A stretch of 40,060 nucleotides of DNA, from NCBI RefSeq assembly GCF_011516755.1, contig NZ_WOSY01000021.1, positions 1 to 40,060 on the forward strand. The letters run 5' to 3'. The stretch is from Acetobacter conturbans. GTDB taxonomy: Bacteria; Pseudomonadota; Alphaproteobacteria; Acetobacterales; Acetobacteraceae. Position 1 is the stretch's first letter. Each line of letters opens with the position of its first letter. Below are positions 8,160-17,681 of this stretch, piece after piece. Both the position numbers and the translations under genes were made by a program. The notes under the pieces were generated by a model, which was given only the letters and a program-made list of their open reading frames with translations, was not told the DNA's origin and made no database searches.

Positions 8160-11100
8160 TCAGCGCTTCCGAAACAGGCTAGCATAAAGGGTTGGTAGAA
8201 CAAGCAAAGTGAGCAGGGTCGATGTCACAAGACCTCCAATCACAACAGTCGCAAGCGGCCGCTCGACCTCCGCGCCCATGCTTCCCGAAAACGCCATCGG
8301 GAAGAAGCCCAGACTAGCGACGCTTGCGGTCGCGATGACAGGCCGGAATCGGGCGCGTGCTGCCTCGAATGCCGCCGTTGCCGCATCAATGCCGGCTTCC
8401 TGAAGCGCGCGGATCTGACTTACAAGAACGACGCCATTGAGAATGGCCACACCAAACAGCGCAATGAAACCGATGCTGGCAGCAATACTAAACGGCAACC
8501 CACGCAAGGTCAGTGCGAAAATTCCTCCCGTCGCTGCTATAGGGAGATTGATGAATACCAGGGAGGCCGCCCTGAATGATCCTAATGCTGCAATCAGGAG
8601 CGCAAATATCAACAAGAGAGCGATGGGTAGAACCAGACCCAGACGTTGCATTGCCGATTTCAGGTTCTCGAACTGTCCGGCCCATTCAAGACGATAGCCT
8701 GACGGGAGTCTGACCTTCTCCGCAACCGCTTTTTGCGCCGCTGCGACAAAGGAACTGACGTCCCGCCCCCGGACATTGGCCTGAACAATGACGCGCCTAT
8801 GAATACGGTCCCGATCAATCCGGGAAGGGCCGTCTATCACCTGTAGTTTCGCAATATCCGACAGCAAGACCCACCCTTGTCCGTCCAACCTGCGCACGGG
8901 CAGATTTCCGATCATCGAAACTGACAGGGTCGAAGTCGGATCAAGGCGGATCTGAGTTGGTATGATCGCGTTGCCCACAACAACAGGTTTTCCGATCAAT
9001 CCACCGATAGCCGTGATCTGGGCAAGAGCGTCGGACACGGCCACCCCACGTCTGGCTGCGGCATCCCGATTGATGTCGATATGCATGAAGGGCACTGTTC
9101 CGTCGCCCTGTGGGGCAACATCCGCAGCCCCCGGAACCGCCGCCACGGCTGAGGTCACTTCATCGGCCAGTTTCGCCAGTTCCTCCAAGTCATCGCCATA
9201 AACGGAGATAGCTATTTGAGTGCGAACACCTGAGAGCAATTCATCCATTCGCATCTGGATCGGCTGTGACCATTCGTAATTGGCACTGGGGAGCTTCGCC
9301 TTGAGGGTGTCGGCCATCGCCTGAACCAACTGATCCTGGGTCCGCCCGGTCTTCCACTGCGAGAGGGGCTTCAGAATGATGAAACTGTCTGACTCGTTGG
9401 GGCCCATAGGATCTGTCGGAACAGCCGGTGTGCCAATATTTGTTACCACCGTCTGAACTTCAGGGAACGAACGGATGATTCGTTCCTGTTTCCCGATTTC
9501 ATCAATGACGGTAGGCAGTGAGGCGCTCGGCCAGCGCGTGACCGTTGTCGTCAGGGAGCCTTCTTCCAGCGTCGGTACAAACTCCCCACCCAACCGCGTG
9601 GCCAGGCCAACCGAAACGAGGAACACAGAGATCGTGACGATGATCACTGTCCTGCTATGCTTTTCGCTCCAGGCCAGCATCGGCTCGTAATAGCGTCGCA
9701 CAAACTGCACGAACCTCGTCTCCTGGTGAGACTTCGGATCACGCAGGAGTACTGCTGCAAGGACGGGGATGCAAATGAAGCAGTAAATCAGTGATGCCAG
9801 CAACGCCATGGCGACGGTCTGCGCCATGGGGCGGAACATCTTGCCCTCGATATCTTCCAGAGTGAGGATCGGCAGGTAGACCATAATGATCACGAAAATC
9901 GAAAATGTCACCGGCCTGACGACAGACTTCGCCGCTTCAATAGCTGTGTCCCGCATGGAACGCTTTGTGCCTTCAGCCTCCCTCAACGTCATGAAGTGCT
10001 CGACGACAACGAGAGAGCTGTCGACAATCATACCGAAATCAATTGCGCCGAGGCTCAGCAGGTTGGCCGAGACCCCGAAAACCCTCATGCCGATGAAGGC
10101 TGACAACAGCGCGGCGGGGATGGCGGAGGCAATGACCAGCGACGCGCGCCAGTCACCCAGAACCACGATAAGAACGACAAGCACCAGAGCCGCGCCGATC
10201 AGGAGATTTTCCTTGACGGTGGAAATGGTTTCTCCCGTTAGCGTCGAGCGCATATAGTAGGGGTCAAGCGTCACGCCGGCTGGCAACAACTTCTGGATAC
10301 CAGGAAGTGCTTTGCGGATATTTGCAAGAACGGCATTCGAGCTTGCTCCGTCCTGCATCATTACCGCGCTCAGGACGATCTCTCCGTTTCCGTCCCGGGT
10401 CGCCGCGCCGAGGCGCGTCCGCGGACCCAGTGCGATACTCCCCACGTCCTGGACCCGGATGACATGCCCGTTCCGGCCGATTCTGACCGGGATCAGACCG
10501 AAATCATTCAGGTCGCCGACCAGGGCACGGCCAACAATCACCTGCTGCTCGGCCTGGTGGGCAATCCAGCCACCACCAGCCGAGGCGTTATTACGGTCAA
10601 CTGCCTGATAGACGTCTGTCACCGTGACTCCGTAGGTACGCAGCCGAAGCGGGTCGAGCGTGACCTGAAAGGTCTGTTCCGCGCCACCATTGATATTGAC
10701 CTCGGCCACGCCCGCTAGAAGTCTCAGTTCAGGCGCGACCGTCCAGTGCATGATGCGGTTGAGGTCCATGAGCGAATAGCCAGGTCCGCGGATCTGGAAC
10801 TGCATGATCTCGCCCATGCCGGTCGTCCGCGGCCCCATCTGAACGCTGACACCCGGAACGGCGACACTCTCACGAGCGGCCGGCAGACGTTCGGCGACAC
10901 GTGCGCGGTCCAAGTCGATGTCTGTCGCATCGTCGAATTGTAGATAGACCGCAGATACACCCGTCCTTGATACCGAGCGCAAATCAATGAGACCCGGAAG
11001 AGCAGTCAGACTGGTCTCGACCGGAAAGGTAATCAACTTTTCGACTTCCTCGGTCGCAAGCCCGGGAGCAGTAACCGTCACCATGACCTGGCGGGGTGAA

Positions 11101-11216
11101 ATGTCGGGAACAGGCTCGACAGGAAGCCCTTCGACACAGGCCAGTCCGGTTATCGGGAGGGCAAAAATCAGACCGAAAACAAAAAAGCGTTGCTTCTGGA
11201 AGAATTCAAAGAGCAT
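8160..11216 (-). CDS. czcA: CzcA-type heavy-metal RND efflux pump
   Basis: A 1018-residue inner-membrane RND transporter of the heavy-metal efflux group, the proton-driven core of a three-part pump that expels divalent cations across both membranes. The fourth membrane helix carries DFGMIVDSSLVVVEH (393-407), in which D393, D399 and E406 match the Asp/Asp/Glu proton-relay set of CzcA-like pumps; the Cu/Ag-type set differs. Two large periplasmic loops and twelve membrane segments are arranged in the usual twofold repeat. It is the last gene of a minus-strand run cadA-czcC-czcB-czcA and starts 2 bases after czcB. Zinc, cadmium and cobalt are the likely substrates, inferred from motif and neighbours. 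Confidence 0.9.
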   Translation of the reverse strand: MLFEFFQKQRFFVFGLIFALPITGLACVEGLPVEPVPDISPRQVMVTVTAPGLATEEVEKLITFPVETSLTALPGLIDLRSVSRTGVSAVYLQFDDATDIDLDRARVAERLPAARESVAVPGVSVQMGPRTTGMGEIMQFQIRGPGYSLMDLNRIMHWTVAPELRLLAGVAEVNINGGAEQTFQVTLDPLRLRTYGVTVTDVYQAVDRNNASAGGGWIAHQAEQQVIVGRALVGDLNDFGLIPVRIGRNGHVIRVQDVGSIALGPRTRLGAATRDGNGEIVLSAVMMQDGASSNAVLANIRKALPGIQKLLPAGVTLDPYYMRSTLTGETISTVKENLLIGAALVLVVLIVVLGDWRASLVIASAIPAALLSAFIGMRVFGVSANLLSLGAIDFGMIVDSSLVVVEHFMTLREAEGTKRSMRDTAIEAAKSVVRPVTFSIFVIIMVYLPILTLEDIEGKMFRPMAQTVAMALLASLIYCFICIPVLAAVLLRDPKSHQETRFVQFVRRYYEPMLAWSEKHSRTVIIVTISVFLVSVGLATRLGGEFVPTLEEGSLTTTVTRWPSASLPTVIDEIGKQERIIRSFPEVQTVVTNIGTPAVPTDPMGPNESDSFIILKPLSQWKTGRTQDQLVQAMADTLKAKLPSANYEWSQPIQMRMDELLSGVRTQIAISVYGDDLEELAKLADEVTSAVAAVPGAADVAPQGDGTVPFMHIDINRDAAARRGVAVSDALAQITAIGGLIGKPVVVGNAIIPTQIRLDPTSTLSVSMIGNLPVRRLDGQGWVLLSDIAKLQVIDGPSRIDRDRIHRRVIVQANVRGRDVSSFVAAAQKAVAEKVRLPSGYRLEWAGQFENLKSAMQRLGLVLPIALLLIFALLIAALGSFRAASLVFINLPIAATGGIFALTLRGLPFSIAASIGFIALFGVAILNGVVLVSQIRALQEAGIDAATAAFEAARARFRPVIATASVASLGFFPMAFSGSMGAEVERPLATVVIGGLVTSTLLTLLVLPTLYASLFRKR

Positions 11217-11218
11217 TT

Positions 11219-12382
11219 TCAGTCTCCATCGAGACCGGACAGAAGCGCCATCGCCTTGAGCGTAAAGCTCCCCTTTGCGACGATAGTGTCATCAGGCTTG
11301 AGATCTCCGGACACCACGCTCTGCTCTGGCCCTTCGAGGAGCACACGAACGGGAACAGGTTGAAACGTATCGGCGCCGGTCTGCCGGTACACCACCATAT
11401 GCCCGTCGACATTCTGCGGGGCGGCGGACGGCACGATCAGACCGCTGGCCTGCTCCTGCGCAGGAAGCCAGGCATTGAGCTGGGTGCCGGGCCGGAATCT
11501 CCGACGCGGATCCGAAAATGTCGCGACAACCTTCACCAGCCCAGTTTCGGGATCGGCAGTACCTTCAATGGTCTGAACCTTTGCCATCGCGGCTTGCGCG
11601 GGATCGGCTCCCACGGGCATGAACGTCATCTCAGTGCCAATTGAAATGTCTGATGCATCTTCGGGGCGGACGTTAGCCACGACCCATACGGTTTCCAGAC
11701 TCGTAATCCTGATTACGACGTCTGTGGGCGAAATATCATTATCGACAGCCGTACCGACCTGTTCGACCATGCCATCAACCGGCGCGATCAGGACCGAATT
11801 TTCGAAGTCCACGATCCGTTCCGTTGGCGAGGTGAATTCTTCCTCAAGACGATGGGTCAGGGTTTTGACCGCAGCGTCCTGAAAGTGGACAGCGTTCTGC
11901 GCCTCGTGCATCACGGCAAGGCGACGCGACACTTCGCCCGCGGAGACTGTGGCCCCGGCCAATGACTTACCACGACGGTACGCCAGTGCAGTATCAGCGA
12001 GGTTGGCCTGGGCGCTGGCCAGACTAGCTTTCGCCTGGGCAAGCTGGAGATCGACGACATGCAATGAGTGATCAATATAGGAGACGAGCGTCTGGCCGAC
12101 GGTGACTTGCTGGCCGGGCAGGACGGAGACCGCGCGGACTTTGCCATCGCCTGCCGGCCGTATGGACACGGAACGCGCGATGTTCTCCGTTACACTCGCC
12201 ATCGCCTGAATTCGGGGTCTTACGGAGCCTTTTTTAACCTTGACGGTTTCAAGACCCTCGGCCTGCCGGGCTTCTGCATCCATGGTCACGGTCTGCTGCC
12301 ACCCCTCTGTTTCTTCCGCCAAAGCCAGGTGAGGTAAAGCCACGAATAGGGCTGCGACAACGAGGATACAGGTCGATCTCAT
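11219..12382 (-). CDS. czcB: CzcB-type periplasmic adaptor of the RND pump
   Basis: A 387-residue membrane-fusion protein with a signal peptide (ILVVAALFVALPHLALA, residues 6-22). A biotinyl-lipoyl-like half is visible around GDGKVRAVSVLPGQQVTVGQ, with its partner around NSVLIAPVDGMVEQVGTAV. Between them lies a helical hairpin rich in Ala/Gln/Leu (about 111-185). The C-terminal beta-barrel part includes RRRFRPGTQLNAWLPAQ. It joins the outer-membrane channel (czcC) to the pump (czcA). Its ATG overlaps the czcC stop as ATGA. It is slightly shorter than many CzcB proteins and lacks an N-terminal metal-binding extension. Confidence 0.9.
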   Translation of the reverse strand: MRSTCILVVAALFVALPHLALAEETEGWQQTVTMDAEARQAEGLETVKVKKGSVRPRIQAMASVTENIARSVSIRPAGDGKVRAVSVLPGQQVTVGQTLVSYIDHSLHVVDLQLAQAKASLASAQANLADTALAYRRGKSLAGATVSAGEVSRRLAVMHEAQNAVHFQDAAVKTLTHRLEEEFTSPTERIVDFENSVLIAPVDGMVEQVGTAVDNDISPTDVVIRITSLETVWVVANVRPEDASDISIGTEMTFMPVGADPAQAAMAKVQTIEGTADPETGLVKVVATFSDPRRRFRPGTQLNAWLPAQEQASGLIVPSAAPQNVDGHMVVYRQTGADTFQPVPVRVLLEGPEQSVVSGDLKPDDTIVAKGSFTLKAMALLSGLDGD

Positions 12383-13665
12383 GGTATGTACCCCAAGGCG
12401 ATAACAGTTCTGACGATCGCAATGCGATGATCGATTTCGGCCTGGCTGAAGGTCAGCAGGGCGTTATAGGCATCCATGCGGGCACGAAGCGCCTCTATGA
12501 GTGATGTTTCACCGGATCGCCACGACCGCTCCATGGCGTCCGCGCGCACAAGCATCTCGTGCGCGGCCTGAGCCGTACTGACGATCGAGGCCGATGTGTT
12601 TTTCAGATGTGCCTGGACGCGCGCCATCTCGGCCCTGACGGTCCTCTGGGTGGCGATCTCCTGCCGGATGGCGGTGGAAAGCGCACTCTGAGCGGCCGTT
12701 CTCACGGGAACCGATGTGACGTCACTTGGGATCGGCATCCTGAGACTGACCCCAACCTGCGTGTCCCATGGCGAACCGTACTGGCCCTGATTGATCACGC
12801 CGACGCCGATTTCCGGATTGGGCATATAACTGTGAGCGGCAAGATGATCCTGTTCCGTGGCGACCGTGACGCTCTGGTGAGCCGCACGCACGCGCGGGTC
12901 GTTCGCCTCGCTCCATGGCCGCGCGGTCGCTCGCAGGAATAGCGGCCAGTGCGTGTCGATTTCCGACAGACCGGCTTTCGTCGGATGGCCGGTCAGAATA
13001 TCCAGATTGGCCTGGCCGGCCTCGACTTCCTCGTCGATGGCATTGCGATCGCTTTCCGAAAGAGCGATCCGCGCATCCACCGCCTGCTGTTCCGCCGATG
13101 TGCTTTCTCCTGCATGGCTCGATGCCCGCACGGCCCTGGCCATGCGTCGCAACGCAGCCAGTGTGGAATCCATGGCAGATCGCCGTCGCTCGGCGAGCAG
13201 GACAGCCCCGATGGCATCCGTGGCACGAATGGCCACCGCCATATGGGCGACATCCTTCTGTACTACAGCGGCCTGTGCATCGGCTTCAGCCACATGCTCA
13301 GTTGCCGTTCCTTGTCCTGGCAGCCAGAGAGGAACGGAGAGACCCACCTGTGTCGTGCGGTACGCATAGTTACGGCCGCTGGGTCTGTCGTCATAATATT
13401 GAGCATCGACCGATGGCCCACCTGCGAACCAGGATTTCGCGGCACGCTGGCGTTTCTTTGCCCCAGCTTCCTGAGTCGCGAGATCATTCTGGGCAGGATC
13501 ATTCGTCCATGCTGCTGCGATGACATCATGCAAGGTGGCGGGAATCGCTGTCGTATCGTCGGCTGTGGCCACGCCACCCGACACCAAAGCCATTGCGAGG
13601 CTCGCCGCCACAGATTTCCACCGACACCGAACACAACACACGGACATTCGACTGAAAATTCTCAT
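12379..13665 (-). CDS. czcC: CzcC-type outer-membrane efflux channel (TolC family)
   Basis: A 428-residue TolC/OEP-family protein, the outer-membrane exit duct of the czc pump. The first 35 residues (MRIFSRMSVCCVRCRWKSVA... to GVATA) form a signal sequence. The rest shows the two repeats of long amphipathic helices, with DAIGAVLLAERRRSAMDSTL in the first and AARPWSEANDPRVR, then beta-strand-like GVSLRMPI, in the second. It starts 6 bases after cadA and overlaps czcB by 4 bases. No strong ribosome site precedes it, so it may depend on translation from cadA; an alternative ATG lies six codons downstream. Confidence 0.88.
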   Translation of the reverse strand: MRIFSRMSVCCVRCRWKSVAASLAMALVSGGVATADDTTAIPATLHDVIAAAWTNDPAQNDLATQEAGAKKRQRAAKSWFAGGPSVDAQYYDDRPSGRNYAYRTTQVGLSVPLWLPGQGTATEHVAEADAQAAVVQKDVAHMAVAIRATDAIGAVLLAERRRSAMDSTLAALRRMARAVRASSHAGESTSAEQQAVDARIALSESDRNAIDEEVEAGQANLDILTGHPTKAGLSEIDTHWPLFLRATARPWSEANDPRVRAAHQSVTVATEQDHLAAHSYMPNPEIGVGVINQGQYGSPWDTQVGVSLRMPIPSDVTSVPVRTAAQSALSTAIRQEIATQRTVRAEMARVQAHLKNTSASIVSTAQAAHEMLVRADAMERSWRSGETSLIEALRARMDAYNALLTFSQAEIDHRIAIVRTVIALGYIP

Positions 13666-13671
13666 AATATT

Positions 13672-15831
13672 TTACGATGTTGCATCGAGGCTGCGGGAGC
13701 GCAGCAGCCTCAGCGCGTTGAGGGTGACGAGAACGGTTGCCCCGGTATCGGCCGCAATGGCGATCCAGAGCCCTGTCAGCCCCGCGATGGTGGCAATCAG
13801 GAACACTCCTTTCAGCCCAAGAGCGATCGAGACATTTTGACGAACATTTCGCATGGTCGAACGGGCGAGGCGGATCAGCGCTGGAATATCGGAGACTCTG
13901 TTCCGCAGGATGGCGGCGTCGGCTGCCTCCAGGGCAACATCGGTCCCCGAGCCGATTGCGACCCCGACAGTTGCCTGTTTGAGTGCAGGCGCGTCGTTGA
14001 TGCCATCTCCGACCATCATAACACCGCCCTGCGCGGCCAGAGCCCGTATTTCGGCCAACTTCTGCTCCGGCAGCAGTTCGGCCTTGTAATGCGCCCCCAG
14101 CATTGAGGCGATCGCGGCGGCTGTCCGGCTATTGTCGCCCGTCAGGATGACCGGCGTAATACCGAGGTTGCGTAACTGGCGCATGGCTTCTGCCGCGTCC
14201 GCGCGCGGCTCGTCACGGAGGGCAATCAACGCGAGTGCCTTGTCACCATACAAGACGGCAACGGTTTTTCCTTCCGCCTCAAGTTCGGTGGCACGTGCGG
14301 TGTCAGTAGCTGACAACGCGCCGTCGCGTACCGCCTGAAGGGGGCTGGAGATCGTGAAATCCATTCCGTCAATGCGGCCTGTCACCCCTCTTCCGGGAAT
14401 TGCCCTGCTCTCCTGTGCAACGGGAATGTCGATACCCGGCCCGTTACTCTGGGCTCGGCGCAGGATAGCCTGGGCCAATGGATGGCTGGACGCGCCTTCA
14501 ACGGCGGCGGCGACAGCAAGAACCTGAGTTTCGGGCAAGCTGTCCAGCACGATGATGTCGGTGACGTCAGGCCGTCCCAGTGTGAGGGTTCCAGTCTTGT
14601 CGAGTGCGACTGTCTTCACCCGCGCAGTGGCCTCGATGACCGCTCCTCCCTTGATGAGCAGCCCGTTATGTGCCCCCAGGGCCAGCGCGGACGCTATGGC
14701 TGCGGGAACCGATATGACGAGCGCGCAGGGGCAACCAATCAGCAGAAGGGACAACCCGCGATAAACCCAGACCGACCAAGCCTGAGCAAACGCCAGTGGG
14801 GGAAGGCATACGACGACCGCCGAAAGCACGACGATCGTCGGCATGTACCAACGGCTGAAGCGGTCGATGAACCGTTGAGTCGGTGCGCGTGCCTCCTCGG
14901 CCTGCTCTACAAGATGGATGATGCGGGAGATGGTGTTGTCCGCCGCAGTGCGGGTCACGCGAACCCGCAACGCAGCTTCCGTGTTGACCGAGCCGGCGAA
15001 GACGGCATCCGTCGGCCCACGCGACACTGGCACGCTCTCACCAGTGACCGGACTTTCATCAATGCCACTTACGCCGGAAATAATCTCTCCATCCGCCGGA
15101 ATGCGGTCTCCCGGCCGGACCAGGACCACATCGCCTAGTCGGAGTTCGACAGCAGGAACCTCCCGGATACCGGCAGTGTCTTCGCGCAAGGCGATTTTCG
15201 GTACCAACGCTCCGAGCGCGCGGATACCATCACGGGCATGACTGACGGCAACGCCCTCAAGGAGTTCCCCGACCGCGAAGAGGAAGACGACGAGTGCAGC
15301 CTCCTGGGCCGCGCCGATAAATAGCGCACCGATCGCCGCGATCATCATCAGGGCTTCGATGGAAAACGGCTGAGCAACCCGGAGCGAGGCTAAGGCGCGG
15401 CGGGCAACCGGAAAAAGCCCTACCAGGCAGGCCCCGACAAATGGCCAGGGTTTCATCTCGTTTGGTGCGATCAGGCTGATACCCCAGGCCAGCACCAACA
15501 AAATACCGGTCGTGACAACAAGTCGTCCCTTTCCGGTTTTATACCAGGGCGTATCAGGCGCGCCGGCGTCATTCGTCGCATCCTGAGCAAATACAATGTC
15601 AGCTACAGTGGCAGGATTGAGGCGCCGGATACCATATCCCAGGCTCCTGACCATCTCTTCGACTTTGGTCACGGAAATCGCATTCTCATCCATGGTCAGT
15701 CGCAGTTTCTGAGACACCAGGGAAATCTCTACATTCTGGACGCCTGCGATTTGACCAAGCGCGCCCTTCACCTTGCTGACACAAGCAGCACAGTCCATGC
15801 CCGTGACATCCCACTCGCGCCTGTCCGGCAT
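13672..15831 (-). CDS. cadA: CadA/ZntA-type P1B ATPase for Zn/Cd/Pb export
   Basis: A 719-residue heavy-metal P-type ATPase of the inner membrane, exporting divalent soft metals at the cost of ATP. It has an N-terminal HMA domain with GMDCAACV (11-18), the TGES loop (263-266), the CPC ion-binding motif in GCPCALVIS (366-374), the phosphorylation site DKTGT (411-415) and the MVGDGINDAPAL hinge. CPC with this C-terminal membrane pair fits the zinc/cadmium/lead class, while Cu-type ATPases carry other residues in the last helices. A GTG at 15849 is in frame, but I prefer the ATG at 15831 because AGGAGA sits just upstream. A MerR-type promoter precedes it. It heads the cadA-czcCBA operon. Confidence 0.93.
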   Translation of the reverse strand: MPDRREWDVTGMDCAACVSKVKGALGQIAGVQNVEISLVSQKLRLTMDENAISVTKVEEMVRSLGYGIRRLNPATVADIVFAQDATNDAGAPDTPWYKTGKGRLVVTTGILLVLAWGISLIAPNEMKPWPFVGACLVGLFPVARRALASLRVAQPFSIEALMMIAAIGALFIGAAQEAALVVFLFAVGELLEGVAVSHARDGIRALGALVPKIALREDTAGIREVPAVELRLGDVVLVRPGDRIPADGEIISGVSGIDESPVTGESVPVSRGPTDAVFAGSVNTEAALRVRVTRTAADNTISRIIHLVEQAEEARAPTQRFIDRFSRWYMPTIVVLSAVVVCLPPLAFAQAWSVWVYRGLSLLLIGCPCALVISVPAAIASALALGAHNGLLIKGGAVIEATARVKTVALDKTGTLTLGRPDVTDIIVLDSLPETQVLAVAAAVEGASSHPLAQAILRRAQSNGPGIDIPVAQESRAIPGRGVTGRIDGMDFTISSPLQAVRDGALSATDTARATELEAEGKTVAVLYGDKALALIALRDEPRADAAEAMRQLRNLGITPVILTGDNSRTAAAIASMLGAHYKAELLPEQKLAEIRALAAQGGVMMVGDGINDAPALKQATVGVAIGSGTDVALEAADAAILRNRVSDIPALIRLARSTMRNVRQNVSIALGLKGVFLIATIAGLTGLWIAIAADTGATVLVTLNALRLLRSRSLDATS

Positions 15832-15865
15832 CCGGATTCTCCTGTTCACCCAGCAGCGAATCCGT

Positions 15866-15896
15866 TATCTACTTCCTCTAGTCGCTAGAGGTTCAA
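15866..15896 (-). promoter_or_regulatory. MerR-type promoter/operator of cadA
   Basis: Read on the minus strand: -35 TTGAAC (15896-15891), 19-bp spacer, -10 TAGATA (15871-15866). The spacer region holds the perfect dyad CCTCTAG-cga-CTAGAGG (15891-15875). A 19-bp spacer, longer than the usual 17, with a central dyad is the signature of promoters activated by MerR-family proteins through DNA untwisting. It lies between cadA and the divergent merR gene at 15907. Confidence 0.85.
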
Positions 15897-15906
15897 GGGG
15901 GCTTTT

Positions 15907-16350
15907 ATGTTCAGTATCGGAAAATTATCCGGGTCAACTGGCGTCAAGGTGCCGACCATCCGCTATTACGAGCAGATCGGCATCCTTGAGGAGCCCGACC
16001 GAAGTGAAGGAGGGCAGCGTGTCTATGGAGAGGAAGCAAAAGAGCGCCTGAGTTTTATTCGCCATGCGCGGGAACTTGGATTTTCACTAGATGAAATCCG
16101 TGAATTACTAGATCTTGCTGACGATCCCAATCAAAACTGTATGGCCGCATATGAGATAGCAAAACGCCAATTGATCGAGGTCAGGAACCGTATTGCCCGC
16201 CTGACGGCTCTCCAGGGCGAATTGCAACGCATGTTGGATCAGTGTTCATGCAACACAATCGGGACCTGTCGGATCATTCAGGTCCTGAGCGATCATTCTT
16301 TATGCACGTCAGAACATCTCGGCACGGAGGCAGGGTGCAAAGCGTCGTAA
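15907..16350 (+). CDS. MerR-family metal regulator of the cad/czc operon (CadR/ZntR-like)
   Basis: A 147-residue MerR-type activator. The N-terminal winged helix reads MFSIGKLSGSTGVKVPTIRY, and the dimerisation helix spans about 85-112. Cysteines that could bind metal are C78 (PNQNCMAAY), C113, C115 and C121 (CSCNTIGTC), plus C133 and C144 in a tail. C78 corresponds to the conserved first ligand, and the CxC...C set resembles zinc/cadmium/lead sensors. It is divergent from cadA with the 19-bp-spacer promoter between them, so it probably activates cadA-czcCBA and represses itself. Its codon use is more AT-rich than that of its neighbours. The CDF gene follows after 50 bases. The exact metal cannot be read from sequence. 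Confidence 0.88.
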   Translation: MFSIGKLSGSTGVKVPTIRYYEQIGILEEPDRSEGGQRVYGEEAKERLSFIRHARELGFSLDEIRELLDLADDPNQNCMAAYEIAKRQLIEVRNRIARLTALQGELQRMLDQCSCNTIGTCRIIQVLSDHSLCTSEHLGTEAGCKAS

Positions 16351-16400
16351 ACAAATCATCGAGTATCGCAAACGGGTCGCAGCATGCAGGAGTAGTCCCC

Positions 16401-17327
16401 ATGAACCGCACCATAAAGACCGCATGGGGCACACTTGCCGTCAGTCTGGTCGTTCTGGCCCTGAAGCTTGCCGCCTACTGGATGACGGGCAGCATCGCGC
16501 TTTACTCGGATGCGCTGGAAACAATCGTCAATGTAGCGGCCGCCGTCGGCGCGCTTATCGCCCTGTGGGTCAGCGCACAACCCGCAGACGCAAACCATCC
16601 CTATGGCCACCAGAAAGCGGAATATCTGAGCGCGATCATCGAGGGTGGCCTCGTGCTCGCAACGGCAATTCTGATCTTCCAGGAAGCCTGGATCGGCTGG
16701 CAGCACCCGAAAGCACCGGACACGCCGCTTCTGGGCTTGGCCCTGAATGGCAGCGCCGGGGTTATAAACCTGTTCTGGGCGCTGCTACTGATCCGCAATG
16801 GCAAGCAGTGGAAGTCGCCCGCGCTCGTCGCGGGCGGCCGGCACATCCTGACGGACGTCTGGACGACCATTGCGGTCCTGATCGCTTTTGCGCTGATCCC
16901 GGTGACTGGTTGGCTCCGGCTTGACCCGGCCATCGGCGGCCTGGTCGCAGTCAATATCCTTTGGGCAGGTTATGGTGTCGTGCGGGAAGCCGTCGCCGGG
17001 CTGATGGATGAAGTCTCCGATCCCGAATTGATTTCACGCCTGGACCGGACGATCGCAGGGAATGCATCAGGGGCGATCGAAGCCCACGACGTGCGGGCGC
17101 GTGTCGCGGGCAACACGACATTCATTGAATTTCATCTCGTGGTCCCGACGGGGATGACCGTCGGCAGGGCGCATGAGATCTGCGACCACATCGAGCACGC
17201 ACTCAGGACACAGCTCGGGCAGGCTGTGATCAACATTCACATCGAGCCCGAGGAGAAGGCGAAGCATGGCGACGTCATCATTCTGGACCGACACGCACAC
17301 GTCAAAAATCGCGAAGAACTGATTTAG
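16401..17327 (+). CDS. CDF-family cation exporter
   Basis: A 308-residue cation diffusion facilitator that exports divalent metal ions in exchange for protons at the inner membrane. Six membrane segments span about 10-215. Helix 2 carries ALYSDALETIVN and helix 5 carries GRHILTDVWTT, the positions of the transport-site acidic and histidine residues. The C-terminal cytoplasmic domain (about 216-308) has the HDVRARVAGNTTFIEFHL pattern and ends in a histidine-bearing tail. I chose the ATG at 16401, with AGGAG 8 bases upstream; the frame extends back to 16242 but overlaps merR. It follows merR on the same strand and probably shares its transcript. Zinc or cadmium is likely from context. Confidence 0.9.
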   Translation: MNRTIKTAWGTLAVSLVVLALKLAAYWMTGSIALYSDALETIVNVAAAVGALIALWVSAQPADANHPYGHQKAEYLSAIIEGGLVLATAILIFQEAWIGWQHPKAPDTPLLGLALNGSAGVINLFWALLLIRNGKQWKSPALVAGGRHILTDVWTTIAVLIAFALIPVTGWLRLDPAIGGLVAVNILWAGYGVVREAVAGLMDEVSDPELISRLDRTIAGNASGAIEAHDVRARVAGNTTFIEFHLVVPTGMTVGRAHEICDHIEHALRTQLGQAVINIHIEPEEKAKHGDVIILDRHAHVKNREELI

Positions 17328-17432
17328 CCGCAGCAGGACTTTCGCTCGGCCTGAACCGCCGGGCGCGGAGCCGCTCCGTGATCCGCAGCGTATCCACTCC
17401 AAAGCCGCGTTTGCCAAACCTTGTGGTGTCTG

Positions 17433-17618
17433 CCCCGTGGCGGCATCGAACTGGCCACCTCTAAATGGGTCAATTGGATCAATAATCGTTGCCTTCTGTC
17501 ATCCATTGGAAACATCCCGCCAGAAGTGGCTGAGGCACGTTTCCATGCACAACAGAAATCGCATGCATTGGCCGCTTAAACCGGATAGAAAACGTCTCCG
17601 AAAACCCGGGGCCATTCA
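17433..17618 (+). mobile_element. Right-end remnant of an IS3-family insertion sequence
   Basis: Bases 17433-17579 encode, in one frame to a TAA, a peptide with ELATSKWVNWINNRCLLSSI followed by GNIPPEVAEARFHAQQ. This matches the C-terminal end of IS3-family OrfB transposases (...WVDWFNNRRLLEPIGNIPPAEAE...). Just before it, VSAPWRHR appears in another frame, so the remnant is also frameshifted. It is followed by TCTCCGAAAACCCGGGGCCATTCA-type terminal sequence at 17595-17618, which fits the right inverted repeat of such elements (complement starting TGAATGGCCCCGGG). No left end, DDE core or orfA was seen nearby, so this is a scar. The rest of 17328-17681 shows nothing I can interpret. Confidence 0.75.
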
Positions 17619-17681
17619 AATGGCGGGATATGGTGATCGTGGAGTGGCTGCTTCACGATCCTGACTGGAAAGTATGTAACA

